Source: CAYVFC01 sp964450715 (lineage in GTDB: Bacteria > Myxococcota_A > Polyangia > Polyangiales > JAFGIB01). From it: a DNA stretch of 63,678 bases. Below, piece by piece: positions 16,781-24,756 of this stretch. The DNA lies in assembly GCA_964450715.1 (NCBI GenBank), contig CAYVFC010000032.1, positions 1 to 63,678 of the forward strand. Direction: 5' to 3'. The notes under the pieces were generated by a model. The model worked only from the letters and a program-made list of their open reading frames with translations. It was not told the DNA's origin and made no database searches. Both the position numbers and the translations under genes were made by a program. Each line of letters opens with the position of its first letter. The stretch's first letter is position 1.

Positions 16781-16853
16781 TTAAGAGCGGTTAAAGGGGT
16801 AGTCCTTTGCCAAAACCCCGCTATACTCCTCGGCCTTCACGGGAGGTACCGAG

Positions 16854-18314
16854 GTGGTCGCGCAGGTCATTTCCGATTCGCTAACCTTTGACGACGTGCT
16901 CCTGGTCCCCGGGTACTCCGATTTCATCCCGGGTGACGCTGAAACCCGGACCCGGCTGGCGCGCGGTCTCGACATCAACATCCCTATCGTCTCTAGTGCC
17001 ATGGACACGGTCACCGAGCACCGCATGGCCATCACTCTGGCCCGCGAAGGGGGCTTGGGGGTGCTGCACAAGAACCTGAGCGTCGAGGAGCAGGCCCGGG
17101 AGGTGGCAAAGGTAAAACGGGCCGAGAGCGGGATGGTCGTCGATCCGGTCACCATCCACCCCTCGCAGAGCCTGCAGGAGGGGCTGGAGCTCATGCGCAG
17201 CCGTAACATCACGGGCCTGCCCGTGGTGGACGGGGATCGTCCGGTGGGCATCCTCACCAGCCGCGATATCCGTTTCGAGAAGAACCTTAACCAGCCGGTT
17301 GAGCGCCTGATGACCAAGAAGCTGGTCACCGTCCCGCCCAACGTCACCCAGGACAAGGCGCGGGAGATGCTGCACCAGTACCGGATCGAGAAGCTGCTGG
17401 TGGTCAACGATAAGGGGACGCTGGTGGGGTTGATCACGGTCAAGGATCTGGTTCAGGCCGAGCGGAATCCCAACGCGGTCAAGGACGGTATGAGCCGGTT
17501 GAAGGTGGGGGCGGCCATCGGTGTGGGTCCCGACCGCGAGGAGCGGGCTGCCGCTCTGATGGCCGCGGGCGTTGACGTCCTGGTCATCGACACCGCGCAC
17601 GGCCACAGCAAGAACGTGATCGATGCGGTGAAGCACACCCGTGCCGAGCATGCGAACGTGACGCTCGTCGCCGGCAACGTGGCCACCGCCGAAGGGGCCG
17701 AGGCGCTGGCCGAGGCGGGCGTGGATGCTATCAAGGTGGGCATCGGGCCCGGTTCCATCTGCACCACCCGCATGGTGGCCGGCGTTGGCATTCCGCAGAT
17801 TACAGCCGTGTCCGAGTGCTCCCGGGTCGCCGCCAAGTACGACATCCCGGTGATCGCGGACGGCGGAATCAAGTATTCCGGAGACATCGTCAAGGCCCTG
17901 GCCGCAGGTGCCGACTGCGTCATGATCGGGGCGCTGCTGGCCGGGACCGACGAGGCGCCGGGAGCCCGGGTGCTGTTCGAGGGGCGGACCTACAAGGTTC
18001 ACCGGGGCATGGGCTCGCTCGGCGCCATGAAGCGCGGGTCCAAGGACCGCTACTCGCAGGGCGACATCGAGGAGCTCGAGAAGCTGGTGCCCGAGGGCAT
18101 CGAGGGACGGGTTCCCTACCGCGGGCCGGCAGGTCCCGTGATCTACCAGCTCATCGGCGGGCTGCGCGCAGGAATGGGGTATACGGGGTGCAGGAACATC
18201 CAGGAGCTCCGCACCAAGGCCTGTTTCGTCCGGCAGTCGCCCCAGGGGCTGCGCGAGGGCCACGTGCACGGCGTGGTGGTGACCCAGGAAGCACCCAACT
18301 ACCGGGCCTACTGA
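16854..18314 (+). CDS. guaB: IMP dehydrogenase
   Basis: Oxidises IMP to XMP with NAD+, the committed step of GMP synthesis. The 486-residue length is standard. The N-terminal (beta/alpha)8 half (LTFDDVLLVPGYSDF, SSAMDTVTEHRMAI) is interrupted by two regulatory CBS domains at about 92-205. The catalytic loop GIGPGSICTTR has Cys303, and the mobile flap carries Arg399-Tyr400 (KDRYSQGD). The start is GTG 16854 with GGGAGGT ahead of it. guaA, which performs the next step, lies only 0.7 kb downstream, separated by a convergent smr gene. Confidence 0.98.
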   Translation: MVAQVISDSLTFDDVLLVPGYSDFIPGDAETRTRLARGLDINIPIVSSAMDTVTEHRMAITLAREGGLGVLHKNLSVEEQAREVAKVKRAESGMVVDPVTIHPSQSLQEGLELMRSRNITGLPVVDGDRPVGILTSRDIRFEKNLNQPVERLMTKKLVTVPPNVTQDKAREMLHQYRIEKLLVVNDKGTLVGLITVKDLVQAERNPNAVKDGMSRLKVGAAIGVGPDREERAAALMAAGVDVLVIDTAHGHSKNVIDAVKHTRAEHANVTLVAGNVATAEGAEALAEAGVDAIKVGIGPGSICTTRMVAGVGIPQITAVSECSRVAAKYDIPVIADGGIKYSGDIVKALAAGADCVMIGALLAGTDEAPGARVLFEGRTYKVHRGMGSLGAMKRGSKDRYSQGDIEELEKLVPEGIEGRVPYRGPAGPVIYQLIGGLRAGMGYTGCRNIQELRTKACFVRQSPQGLREGHVHGVVVTQEAPNYRAY

Positions 18315-18325
18315 TCCCCCCTCTC

Positions 18326-18365
18326 GTTTTTCGGGATGGATTGGCCGCCGTCGTTTCAGACGCCG
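18326..18365 (+). repeat. Dispersed 28-bp element downstream of guaB
   Basis: Bases 18326-18353 are identical to 58113-58140, and a diverged copy lies inverted at 21684-21718. The core is GGATTGGCCGCCGTCG. It lies between the convergent guaB and smr genes and overlaps the smr stop codon. Confidence 0.7.
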
Positions 18366-18784
18366 TTGTCGTCCCCTGACATACGGTGCAGGTCGACCAG
18401 GGTGGCGCCCCAGCCGCCCGAATGCGGCTCGGCCAACCGGAATCCCGAGACCTCCGGCATCCGCTCCAGCTGCGCGTGGACCGTTCGCCTCAGCACCCCC
18501 TTGCCCTTTCCATGGATTATCCGCACCTGGTAGATACCCCGCTCGCGGCAGGCGCGGAGGTACTCTGGCACCAGGTCCTTGACCTCGGCGGGCTTGAAGG
18601 TGTGCAGATCGAGAACCCCGTCGATGGGAAGCTCGACCGGCTCGCCCTCGATCCACCGGTCCTCGTCTTCTCCGTCGGTCTGGTCCGGGTCGGGGCCGTC
18701 CCGGACCGTCGGCGCAGCCGGGTCCTCCCGGTCCGCCCGGGCGCCATCGCCTTTCAGCAGCTTCCAGAGTCGGCGCAGCACCAT
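18356..18784 (-). CDS. Smr-domain protein
   Basis: A 142-residue protein. About 50 acidic, disordered residues are followed by an Smr domain (about 60-140), a nuclease or nucleic-acid-binding module related to the MutS2 C-terminus. LDLHTFKPAEV corresponds to the LDLHG motif and IIHGKGKGVLR to the HGKG motif, both intact except that Gly after LDLH is Thr. Small stand-alone Smr proteins are often endonucleases, so a DNA or RNA nicking role is possible. The ATG at 18784 is chosen because the longer frame from 18871 has no support. There is no clear ribosome site. A perfect 17-base inverted repeat begins 5 bases upstream. Confidence 0.82.
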   Translation of the reverse strand: MVLRRLWKLLKGDGARADREDPAAPTVRDGPDPDQTDGEDEDRWIEGEPVELPIDGVLDLHTFKPAEVKDLVPEYLRACRERGIYQVRIIHGKGKGVLRRTVHAQLERMPEVSGFRLAEPHSGGWGATLVDLHRMSGDDNGV

Positions 18785-18788
18785 CTTA

Positions 18789-18947
18789 GAAGCCGTTTCG
18801 TAAATACTCCTGTCGTCTTTCTGGCGGGGCGGCCCCCTCTGCGGCGTCGCTCCTCCTCGAAATAGTACCACTATTCCTCGTCGTCACTCCTTGCACCTGG
18901 GGCCGCCGCGCTCCGAAATACTCGGTCCGCATTTACGAAACGGCTTC
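18789..18947. repeat. 17-bp inverted repeat flanking the smr/guaA divergent promoter region
   Basis: GAAGCCGTTTCGTAAAT at 18789-18805 is repeated exactly in inverse orientation (ATTTACGAAACGGCTTC) at 18931-18947. One copy lies just upstream of smr and the other about 50 bases upstream of guaA. Between them is a smaller perfect palindrome, AATAGTACCACTATT. Confidence 0.7.
18902..18929 (+). repeat. Dispersed 28-bp repeat upstream of guaA
   Basis: This matches 57034-57061 with a single base change (A to G). The core is GCGCTCCGAAAT followed by CTCGGTCCG. In both places it precedes a plus-strand gene (guaA here, an acyltransferase there). Confidence 0.6.
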
Positions 18948-18960
18948 CTACCCGTCCACT

Positions 18961-18998
18961 GTCGACCGGTCGACCCGGCTGTGATAATCGGTCATGCC
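18961..18998 (+). promoter_or_regulatory. guaA promoter region: 14-bp palindrome and extended -10, possibly leaderless
   Basis: The perfect palindrome GTCGACCGGTCGAC (18961-18974) lies just before an extended -10 box, TG-T-GATAAT (18980-18988). Transcription from it would begin about 18995, within a few bases of the ATG at 18999. No ribosome site is present, so the mRNA may be leaderless. No convincing -35 was seen. The palindrome could be an operator. Confidence 0.4.
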
Positions 18999-20543
<1,545 letters not shown>

Positions 20544-20547
20544 GCAG

Positions 20548-20874
20548 ATGACCCGCATCTCCCCGCTATCGCCGATCGCGTTACTCTTCGCGTTCGCCTT
20601 TTCTGCTTTCACGGTCGCCGCCTGTTACCAGACGGCCGCTCCGACCCGCATGGCCGCCCTGCAGGTCAAGGCCGAGCCGGAGAATACCAGCGTATACGTG
20701 AACGACCGCTTCGTGGGAACCGCCCGTGTGCTGGCGGTCAAGCCCGAGCCCATGAAATCGGGGGTGAAGTTCATCACCTTCAAGGCGCCCGGCTACTTTC
20801 CGCACGACCTGCGGGTCGAGCTCCCCCCCGGAACCACGCTCATCGAGATCGAGCTCAGGCCCGTTCCCCCCTGA
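20548..20874 (+). CDS. PEGA-domain lipoprotein
   Basis: A 108-residue lipoprotein. The signal ends in TVAAC, then comes a single PEGA-type beta domain (about 38-108) with the pattern V.AEPENTSVYVNDRFVGTA, KFITFKAPGYFPHDLRVELP. PEGA domains are small surface beta sandwiches, often attached to kinases or envelope proteins; no catalytic role is expected. It starts 4 bases after guaA, so it is probably transcribed from the guaA promoter, and it converges with the CinA-type gene. Confidence 0.85.
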   Translation: MTRISPLSPIALLFAFAFSAFTVAACYQTAAPTRMAALQVKAEPENTSVYVNDRFVGTARVLAVKPEPMKSGVKFITFKAPGYFPHDLRVELPPGTTLIEIELRPVPP

Positions 20875-20878
20875 ACGG

Positions 20879-21613
20879 TTACTCGTCTACTTTGACCACC
20901 TCGTCGGCGGGCATTTGCCGCAGGAACGCCTGCAGCGCGCTCTCGATCGCTTCCGAGTCGGTCCCGTCAAAGGTCACCTTCACCCGGTACTCGGTGTCGC
21001 CCCATCGCGGGTAGCTGCCGATCTTCACCCCGGGGTGGCGCTCCACCACCTCGGAGAGCGGAGCCGCGATCTGCCCCTCCTCGCTGCGGAGGTAGACCGC
21101 GCGGCTGCTGATCGCCGCATCTCCTCCTAGCATCTCGCGCAGCACCGGGAACTTCATGCGGAACAGCTCGGGAATGCCGGGAAAGATATAGACGTTCTCG
21201 ATAGCGACCGTGGGAAGCCGCATCTCGGGGTTGCTCACCAGCCGGCCGCCTTCTGGGATATCGGCCATGCGCAGATGGGCTTCCGTGAGCCGCGAGCGGT
21301 AGTACTCTCGTATCAGCTCCTCGATCTCCGACGAGCGGACCACCTTGCGGCCGAAGGCCCGGGCTACCGCCGGGATCGTCACGTCGTCGTGGGTGGGCCC
21401 CACGCCCCCGCTGGTGAACACCATGTCATGGGTTCTACGCAGCCGGTTGACATCTTCCGCGATGATCTCGACCTCGTCCGGGCAAATGACCGCGCGTCTG
21501 AGCGCGATGCCGAGGGCGAATAGCTCCTGCGCCAGATAGGCCAGGTTGCGTTCCTGGACCTTTCCGGTGAGGATCTCGTCGCCGATGATCAGGGCCGCGG
21601 CGGTCTTGGACAT
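20879..21613 (-). CDS. CinA-type molybdopterin-binding domain protein
   Basis: A 244-residue protein of the COG1058 family, the N-terminal half of CinA-like proteins. These have a MoaB/Mog fold and hydrolyse nucleotides such as ADP-ribose. Residues 1-165 carry ALIIGDEILTGKVQERN, VFTSGGVGPTHDDVT and the PxMRLP / VYIFPGIPELFRMKF segments typical of the family. The C-terminal 80 residues resemble the small domain after it. The C-terminal nicotinamide-nucleotide amidase half of full CinA is absent. The ATG at 21613 begins MSKTAAALIIGDEI; the longer frame from 21709 comes from the dispersed repeat there. Confidence 0.88.
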   Translation of the reverse strand: MSKTAAALIIGDEILTGKVQERNLAYLAQELFALGIALRRAVICPDEVEIIAEDVNRLRRTHDMVFTSGGVGPTHDDVTIPAVARAFGRKVVRSSEIEELIREYYRSRLTEAHLRMADIPEGGRLVSNPEMRLPTVAIENVYIFPGIPELFRMKFPVLREMLGGDAAISSRAVYLRSEEGQIAAPLSEVVERHPGVKIGSYPRWGDTEYRVKVTFDGTDSEAIESALQAFLRQMPADEVVKVDE

Positions 21614-21683
21614 GCCGGAAATATACCCCTTCTTGCGCCGGGTACGCCCTTTTTTCAGTAACCGTTCAGTGGGGGTAGTCGGT

Positions 21684-21718
21684 ATCTGAAACGACGGCGG
21701 CCAATGCATCCGGAAAGA
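21684..21718 (-). repeat. Diverged copy of the 28-bp dispersed element
   Basis: On the minus strand it reads TGCATTGGCCGCCGTCG then TTTCAGATACC. It matches the 18326-18365 copy except for a few changes, and lies between rlmB and the CinA-type gene. Confidence 0.55.
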
Positions 21719-21968
21719 CCGGCGCCAGAACTGGGGCGATTCTGTGCAATCACCCGGGCGTCCTCGGGCCGGTGTACTCGGGGCCTGCGGCCCCTGTGTA
21801 TTGCCGCTGGATTCGTGCAGCTCCGCGGACTGTCGTCCCCTCCGCTTCGCACGAATCCACCGACAACCGTCAGGTACGTGAGTACAATCCTCACCGGCCC
21901 GGCTGGGCGCCCAGCTTTTTCGGGCGCCTTGGCCGCCGCGCTGCCCAAGGCCTGAACGCTTACTTTTT
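21719..21968. other. Structured intergenic region without a gene
   Basis: The 355 bases between the CinA-type gene and rlmB hold no supported gene. Visible structure is a 6-bp GC hairpin (GGGGCCTGCGGCCCC, 21780-21794) and an 11-bp inverted repeat, TGGATTCGTGC (21808-21818) with GCACGAATCCA (21849-21859). Together they could form the folded 3' end of the rlmB message. Confidence 0.45.
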
Positions 21969-22709
21969 TCAGGCGCGGCCCCGCTGCCTCGCGCTCTCGT
22001 AGATGGCGATGCCCGCTGCTACCGACGCGTTGAGCGAGGAGATCGGCCCCCGGAGCTCGATGCGGGCGAGCGCGTCACAGCCGGCTCTTACCAGGCGGCG
22101 CAGGCCGGCCCCTTCCGACCCGACGACCAGTACCCGGCCTTCCGCCGGGTATGCGAGGGCTCCGATCAACGTTTCGGACCTCTCGTCCAGGCCCACTACC
22201 TGCAAGCCCCGGTCGCGCAGCTCGGAAAGGGTCCGCGACAGGTTGGTCACCCGCGCGATACGGGCGTGCTCGGTGGCGCCGGTCGAGGCGCGCACCACGG
22301 CCGGCGTGACCGGGCAGGCGCGCTTCTTGAGCGTGATCACGCCGTCGACGCCAAAGGCGACCGCGCTACGCACCATGGCGCCGAAATTATGCGGGTCGGT
22401 GATCTGATCGAGGGCCAGCAGCAAGGGGCGGGGAAGCGCTTTGTGCAGCACGTTTTCCAGATCGACATAGGGGTAGGTGCCCGTGACCGCGATCACGCCT
22501 TGGTGGCGGAGCTCGCCGGCCAGCGCCTGCAGATCGCCCCCTTCGATCCGCTCCAGCCTTATGTTTCGCGTACTGGCCGCGTCGATCACCGCGCCGAGCT
22601 TCCGGCCCGGCGCCTCCCCGGCCCCGACGAAGACGACCTGCACGCCTTCGCCCCCGCGACTCAACGCCTCCAGGACCGCGCGGGGGCCGGCGATGATCCT
22701 GGAGCGCAA
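21969..22709 (-). CDS. rlmB: 23S rRNA 2'-O-methyltransferase of the RlmB/TrmH (SPOUT) family
   Basis: Methylates a ribose 2'-OH, in the best-known member G2251 of 23S rRNA. The 246-residue protein has the N-terminal substrate-binding domain (IIAGPRAVLEALSRG, about 5-75) and the knotted SPOUT domain with the three motifs LDQITDPHNFGAMVRSA, VVGSEGAGLRRLVRAG and IELRGPISSLNASVAAGIA. These form the S-adenosylmethionine site. It starts at TTG, 19 bases after the coiled-coil gene, so it is probably the last gene of that transcript. RlmB rather than TrmL/TrmH is my choice from the N-terminal domain. Confidence 0.9.
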   Translation of the reverse strand: MRSRIIAGPRAVLEALSRGGEGVQVVFVGAGEAPGRKLGAVIDAASTRNIRLERIEGGDLQALAGELRHQGVIAVTGTYPYVDLENVLHKALPRPLLLALDQITDPHNFGAMVRSAVAFGVDGVITLKKRACPVTPAVVRASTGATEHARIARVTNLSRTLSELRDRGLQVVGLDERSETLIGALAYPAEGRVLVVGSEGAGLRRLVRAGCDALARIELRGPISSLNASVAAGIAIYESARQRGRA

Positions 22710-22728
22710 GTCCCGCTCCCGGGCGGGC

Positions 22729-23496
22729 TCAGAAGCCTTCCAGACCCTTGAGCGGATCGTCGTCGTCGCCTCCTCCGCTCAGACCGTCCTTCTTTTCGCT
22801 CGACGACGAGGAGCTCCTGCTCGGCCTTCTTCGGACCCGGCTGCGCCGATCGCGAAGCTTTTGGATCTCCTCTTCCGCCTTGTCGACCGCCGCCTGGTTC
22901 TGGCTGCTGATAGCGTCGTCAAGCATCTTCTTGAGCTTCTTCTCTTCCTCCTGCATCGCCAGCAGTTGCTCTTCGATGCGACGCTTCTCGGCCGCCTGGA
23001 TCTCGGCCTGCCTCAGGGCTTCCGCTGCTTTCGCGGCGGCCTCCTTGCGGGCCGGCTCGTAGACGCCGAAGTAGCCGTAGGCGCCTCCGCCCAGAACCAG
23101 GACAGCCATGCCCACGAAAACCGCCGGATGGATACCCTTTCTGCGTGTCGCCTCTATCTCCTTGAGCTTGGACTCGTGGGCGAGTATACGGGCCTGCTCC
23201 TCGGCCCGCGCCTTCTGCTCCATCTCCAGGCGAAGGCGCAGCTCCCCCTCTTCCTTCTCGCGGACTTTACGCTCTTCTTCCTCTCGTACTCGGCGTTCCG
23301 CGTCGAGTCGCGCCTGCTCTTCGGCCAGGACGCGCGCTTCTTCCTCGGCCTTCTTGCGCGCTTCTTCCTCGGCCTTCTTGCGCGCCTCTTCCTCGGCTCG
23401 TTGCCTGGCGGCGAGCTCTTCCTTGCCGATGCGCTCGTCCTCGAGGTCCATCAACTCCTTGAGATTGGTCAGAACTGAATCTTCCCGTTCGCTCAT
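22729..23496 (-). CDS. Coiled-coil membrane protein, Glu/Ala/Arg-rich
   Basis: A 255-residue protein. Residues about 20-120 are almost entirely Glu, Ala, Arg and Lys in heptads, with tandem RKKAEEEA units, so a long cytoplasmic coiled coil. One hydrophobic span (AVFVGMAVLVLGGGAYGYF, about 124-142) follows. Then a second coiled coil (145-215) and a Ser/Arg-rich then Asp/Gly tail. The architecture resembles TolA- or TonB-like linkers, but no TonB C-terminal domain is present. It lies directly after sctJ on the same strand (166-base gap). A GGAGAAG site precedes the ATG. No family recognised; a structural partner of SctJ or of the pseudokinase protein is a guess. Confidence 0.7.
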   Translation of the reverse strand: MSEREDSVLTNLKELMDLEDERIGKEELAARQRAEEEARKKAEEEARKKAEEEARVLAEEQARLDAERRVREEEERKVREKEEGELRLRLEMEQKARAEEQARILAHESKLKEIEATRRKGIHPAVFVGMAVLVLGGGAYGYFGVYEPARKEAAAKAAEALRQAEIQAAEKRRIEEQLLAMQEEEKKLKKMLDDAISSQNQAAVDKAEEEIQKLRDRRSRVRRRPSRSSSSSSEKKDGLSGGGDDDDPLKGLEGF

Positions 23497-23662
23497 GATA
23501 GGGCTTCTCCGTCGGCTCGGGCCTCCCGTTCGGCGCTCCGCATCCCTTCGGCTGGACCGCTTCTCGATGTATCCCGGGGGGGGAGCTAGCGAGAGGGCCG
23601 AAACCGCCTAAAAATCTAGCGGCGCCGAACCTAGCTGTCAATCTTCCGTAAAACCGTAGCCG

Positions 23663-24436
23663 TCACGCCGCTTTCGTCCCGGAATCGGGGTATCTCCCCT
23701 TCCGCGAGCGGTAGAGCAGCCAGATCAAGGTCGCGGACAGGATCGCGACCAGAGAGAGCAGGCCCCCGAGCAGCAACTTGAGAGCGATCGCGCTTTCCTC
23801 GCTGACCGCGACCGGCCCGATCCGGACCAGGCGTGCCGGACCTCCGCGTACGGGGGCGCTGCGGACCATCACCACGGCGACTTGCTCTTGGGCCAGGCCG
23901 GGGACCGCCCCCGCCACCAGTCGGCGGACGTCGTCCTCGCCGACGGGCGGAGCAGTGCTCCGGTACCGGACCAGGACCGAAGCCCGGGACGGGTTCGGGG
24001 ACCGGTCCAGGTCGGTATTCCGCCCCCCGGGCAGAGAGAGGTGTACGCGCGCGTCGACCACGCCGTCGACGGCCTCGATGGAACGGGCGAGCTCGCCGCT
24101 CATGGCAGCCGCAAGCCGCGCCTGCTCCTCGCCCGCGGTGGGCACCAGACCGGGTCGTTCCAGGATCCGCTCCCATCCCGGCTCCCGCTCGCCGGGCGTC
24201 CCGTCTTCCCGTAGCACCGAAAGCGCGCGTCCCAGGCTGCCCATGTCCACTTCGATCCTGTACCGCGCCTCGGGCCCGCCGCCGGTCTCCCTGATCTTGT
24301 CGGCGGCGATGCCGCTCTCTGCAAGAACGACCACAACGCGGTTGGCTTGCTCCTCGGTCAGCCGCGTCGCCACCTCGGCGCCGCATCCCCAGAGCGCTAG
24401 CAAGATCAGCGGAATCAGCGGGGTCGGACTTAACAA
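23663..24436 (-). CDS. sctJ: SctJ/YscJ/PrgK-family lipoprotein (type III secretion inner-membrane ring)
   Basis: In type III secretion systems SctJ forms the inner-membrane ring with SctD. The 257-residue protein has a lipoprotein signal with the lipobox LALWGC (Cys18). The first ring domain, TRLTEEQANRVVVVLAESGIAADK, is the YscJ signature. The second (about 100-205) contains EQARLAAAMSGELARSIEAV, VVDARVHLSLP and SVLVRYRS. A C-terminal membrane span (about 220-245) and basic tail end it. The start is TTG 24436, and the first 10 residues are encoded by a dispersed repeat. No other secretion gene (sctC, sctD, sctN, sctV) lies in the window. Confidence 0.85.
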   Translation of the reverse strand: MLSPTPLIPLILLALWGCGAEVATRLTEEQANRVVVVLAESGIAADKIRETGGGPEARYRIEVDMGSLGRALSVLREDGTPGEREPGWERILERPGLVPTAGEEQARLAAAMSGELARSIEAVDGVVDARVHLSLPGGRNTDLDRSPNPSRASVLVRYRSTAPPVGEDDVRRLVAGAVPGLAQEQVAVVMVRSAPVRGGPARLVRIGPVAVSEESAIALKLLLGGLLSLVAILSATLIWLLYRSRKGRYPDSGTKAA

Positions 24437-24674
24437 TTTAACTTTTTCGGTTGGATCAGCGGGGTCGGACTTAACAACGGGATCAGCGGTGGATCAGCGG
24501 GGTCGGACTTAACAATTTAACTTTTTCGGTTCGCAACCTCGGCGAATTGCCCAAGGGATTCCCTTTCGCTGTTACTCCCCAAAACGGCAAAAAGTTAAAT
24601 TGTTAAGTCCGACCCCTCAGTTCCCTCAGTCCTCAGTCCGCAAAAAGTTAAATTGTTAAGTCCGACCCCTCAGT
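24414..24674. repeat. REP-like repeat array (direct and inverted 35-39-bp copies)
   Basis: A 39-bp sequence at 24414-24452 recurs identically at 24493-24531, with a 23-bp partial copy at 24455-24477. Inverted copies of 35 bp lie at 24587-24621 and 24640-24674. The shared 28-bp core contains GTCGGACTTAACAATTTAAC. The ends in GGGGTCGGAC / GTCCGACCCC resemble REP sequences that go with REP-associated tyrosine transposases, but no transposase is seen nearby. The left copy overlaps the first codons of sctJ. Confidence 0.8.
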
Positions 24675-24756
24675 CTCACTCAGTCCTCATCAGTTACTTC
24701 AGTTACTCAGTTCGTTTCAGTTACCTCAGTTCAGTCGCTCGCTTCAGTCGCTCGCT
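24611..24756 (-). repeat. Degenerate ACTGA tract
   Basis: On the minus strand ACTGA occurs about 13 times in 150 bases, including two perfect 13-bp tandem units (CAGTCGCTCGCTT on the plus strand, 24732-24757). The tract begins at the stop codon of the pseudokinase gene and supplies TGA in several frames. It may come from local slippage. Confidence 0.65.

Noticed and set aside
16881..18656. 591-residue minus-strand frame opposite guaB
   Set aside because: It lies fully antisense to guaB and smr, with His/Arg-rich shadow composition.
21655..21948. 97-residue minus-strand frame between rlmB and the CinA-type gene
   Set aside because: Arg/Pro/Gly-rich, no ribosome site, and it spans the dispersed repeat and hairpins.
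22729..24436. A full type III secretion gene cluster
   Set aside because: Only SctJ is recognisable; no ATPase, export gate, secretin or needle genes are in the window.
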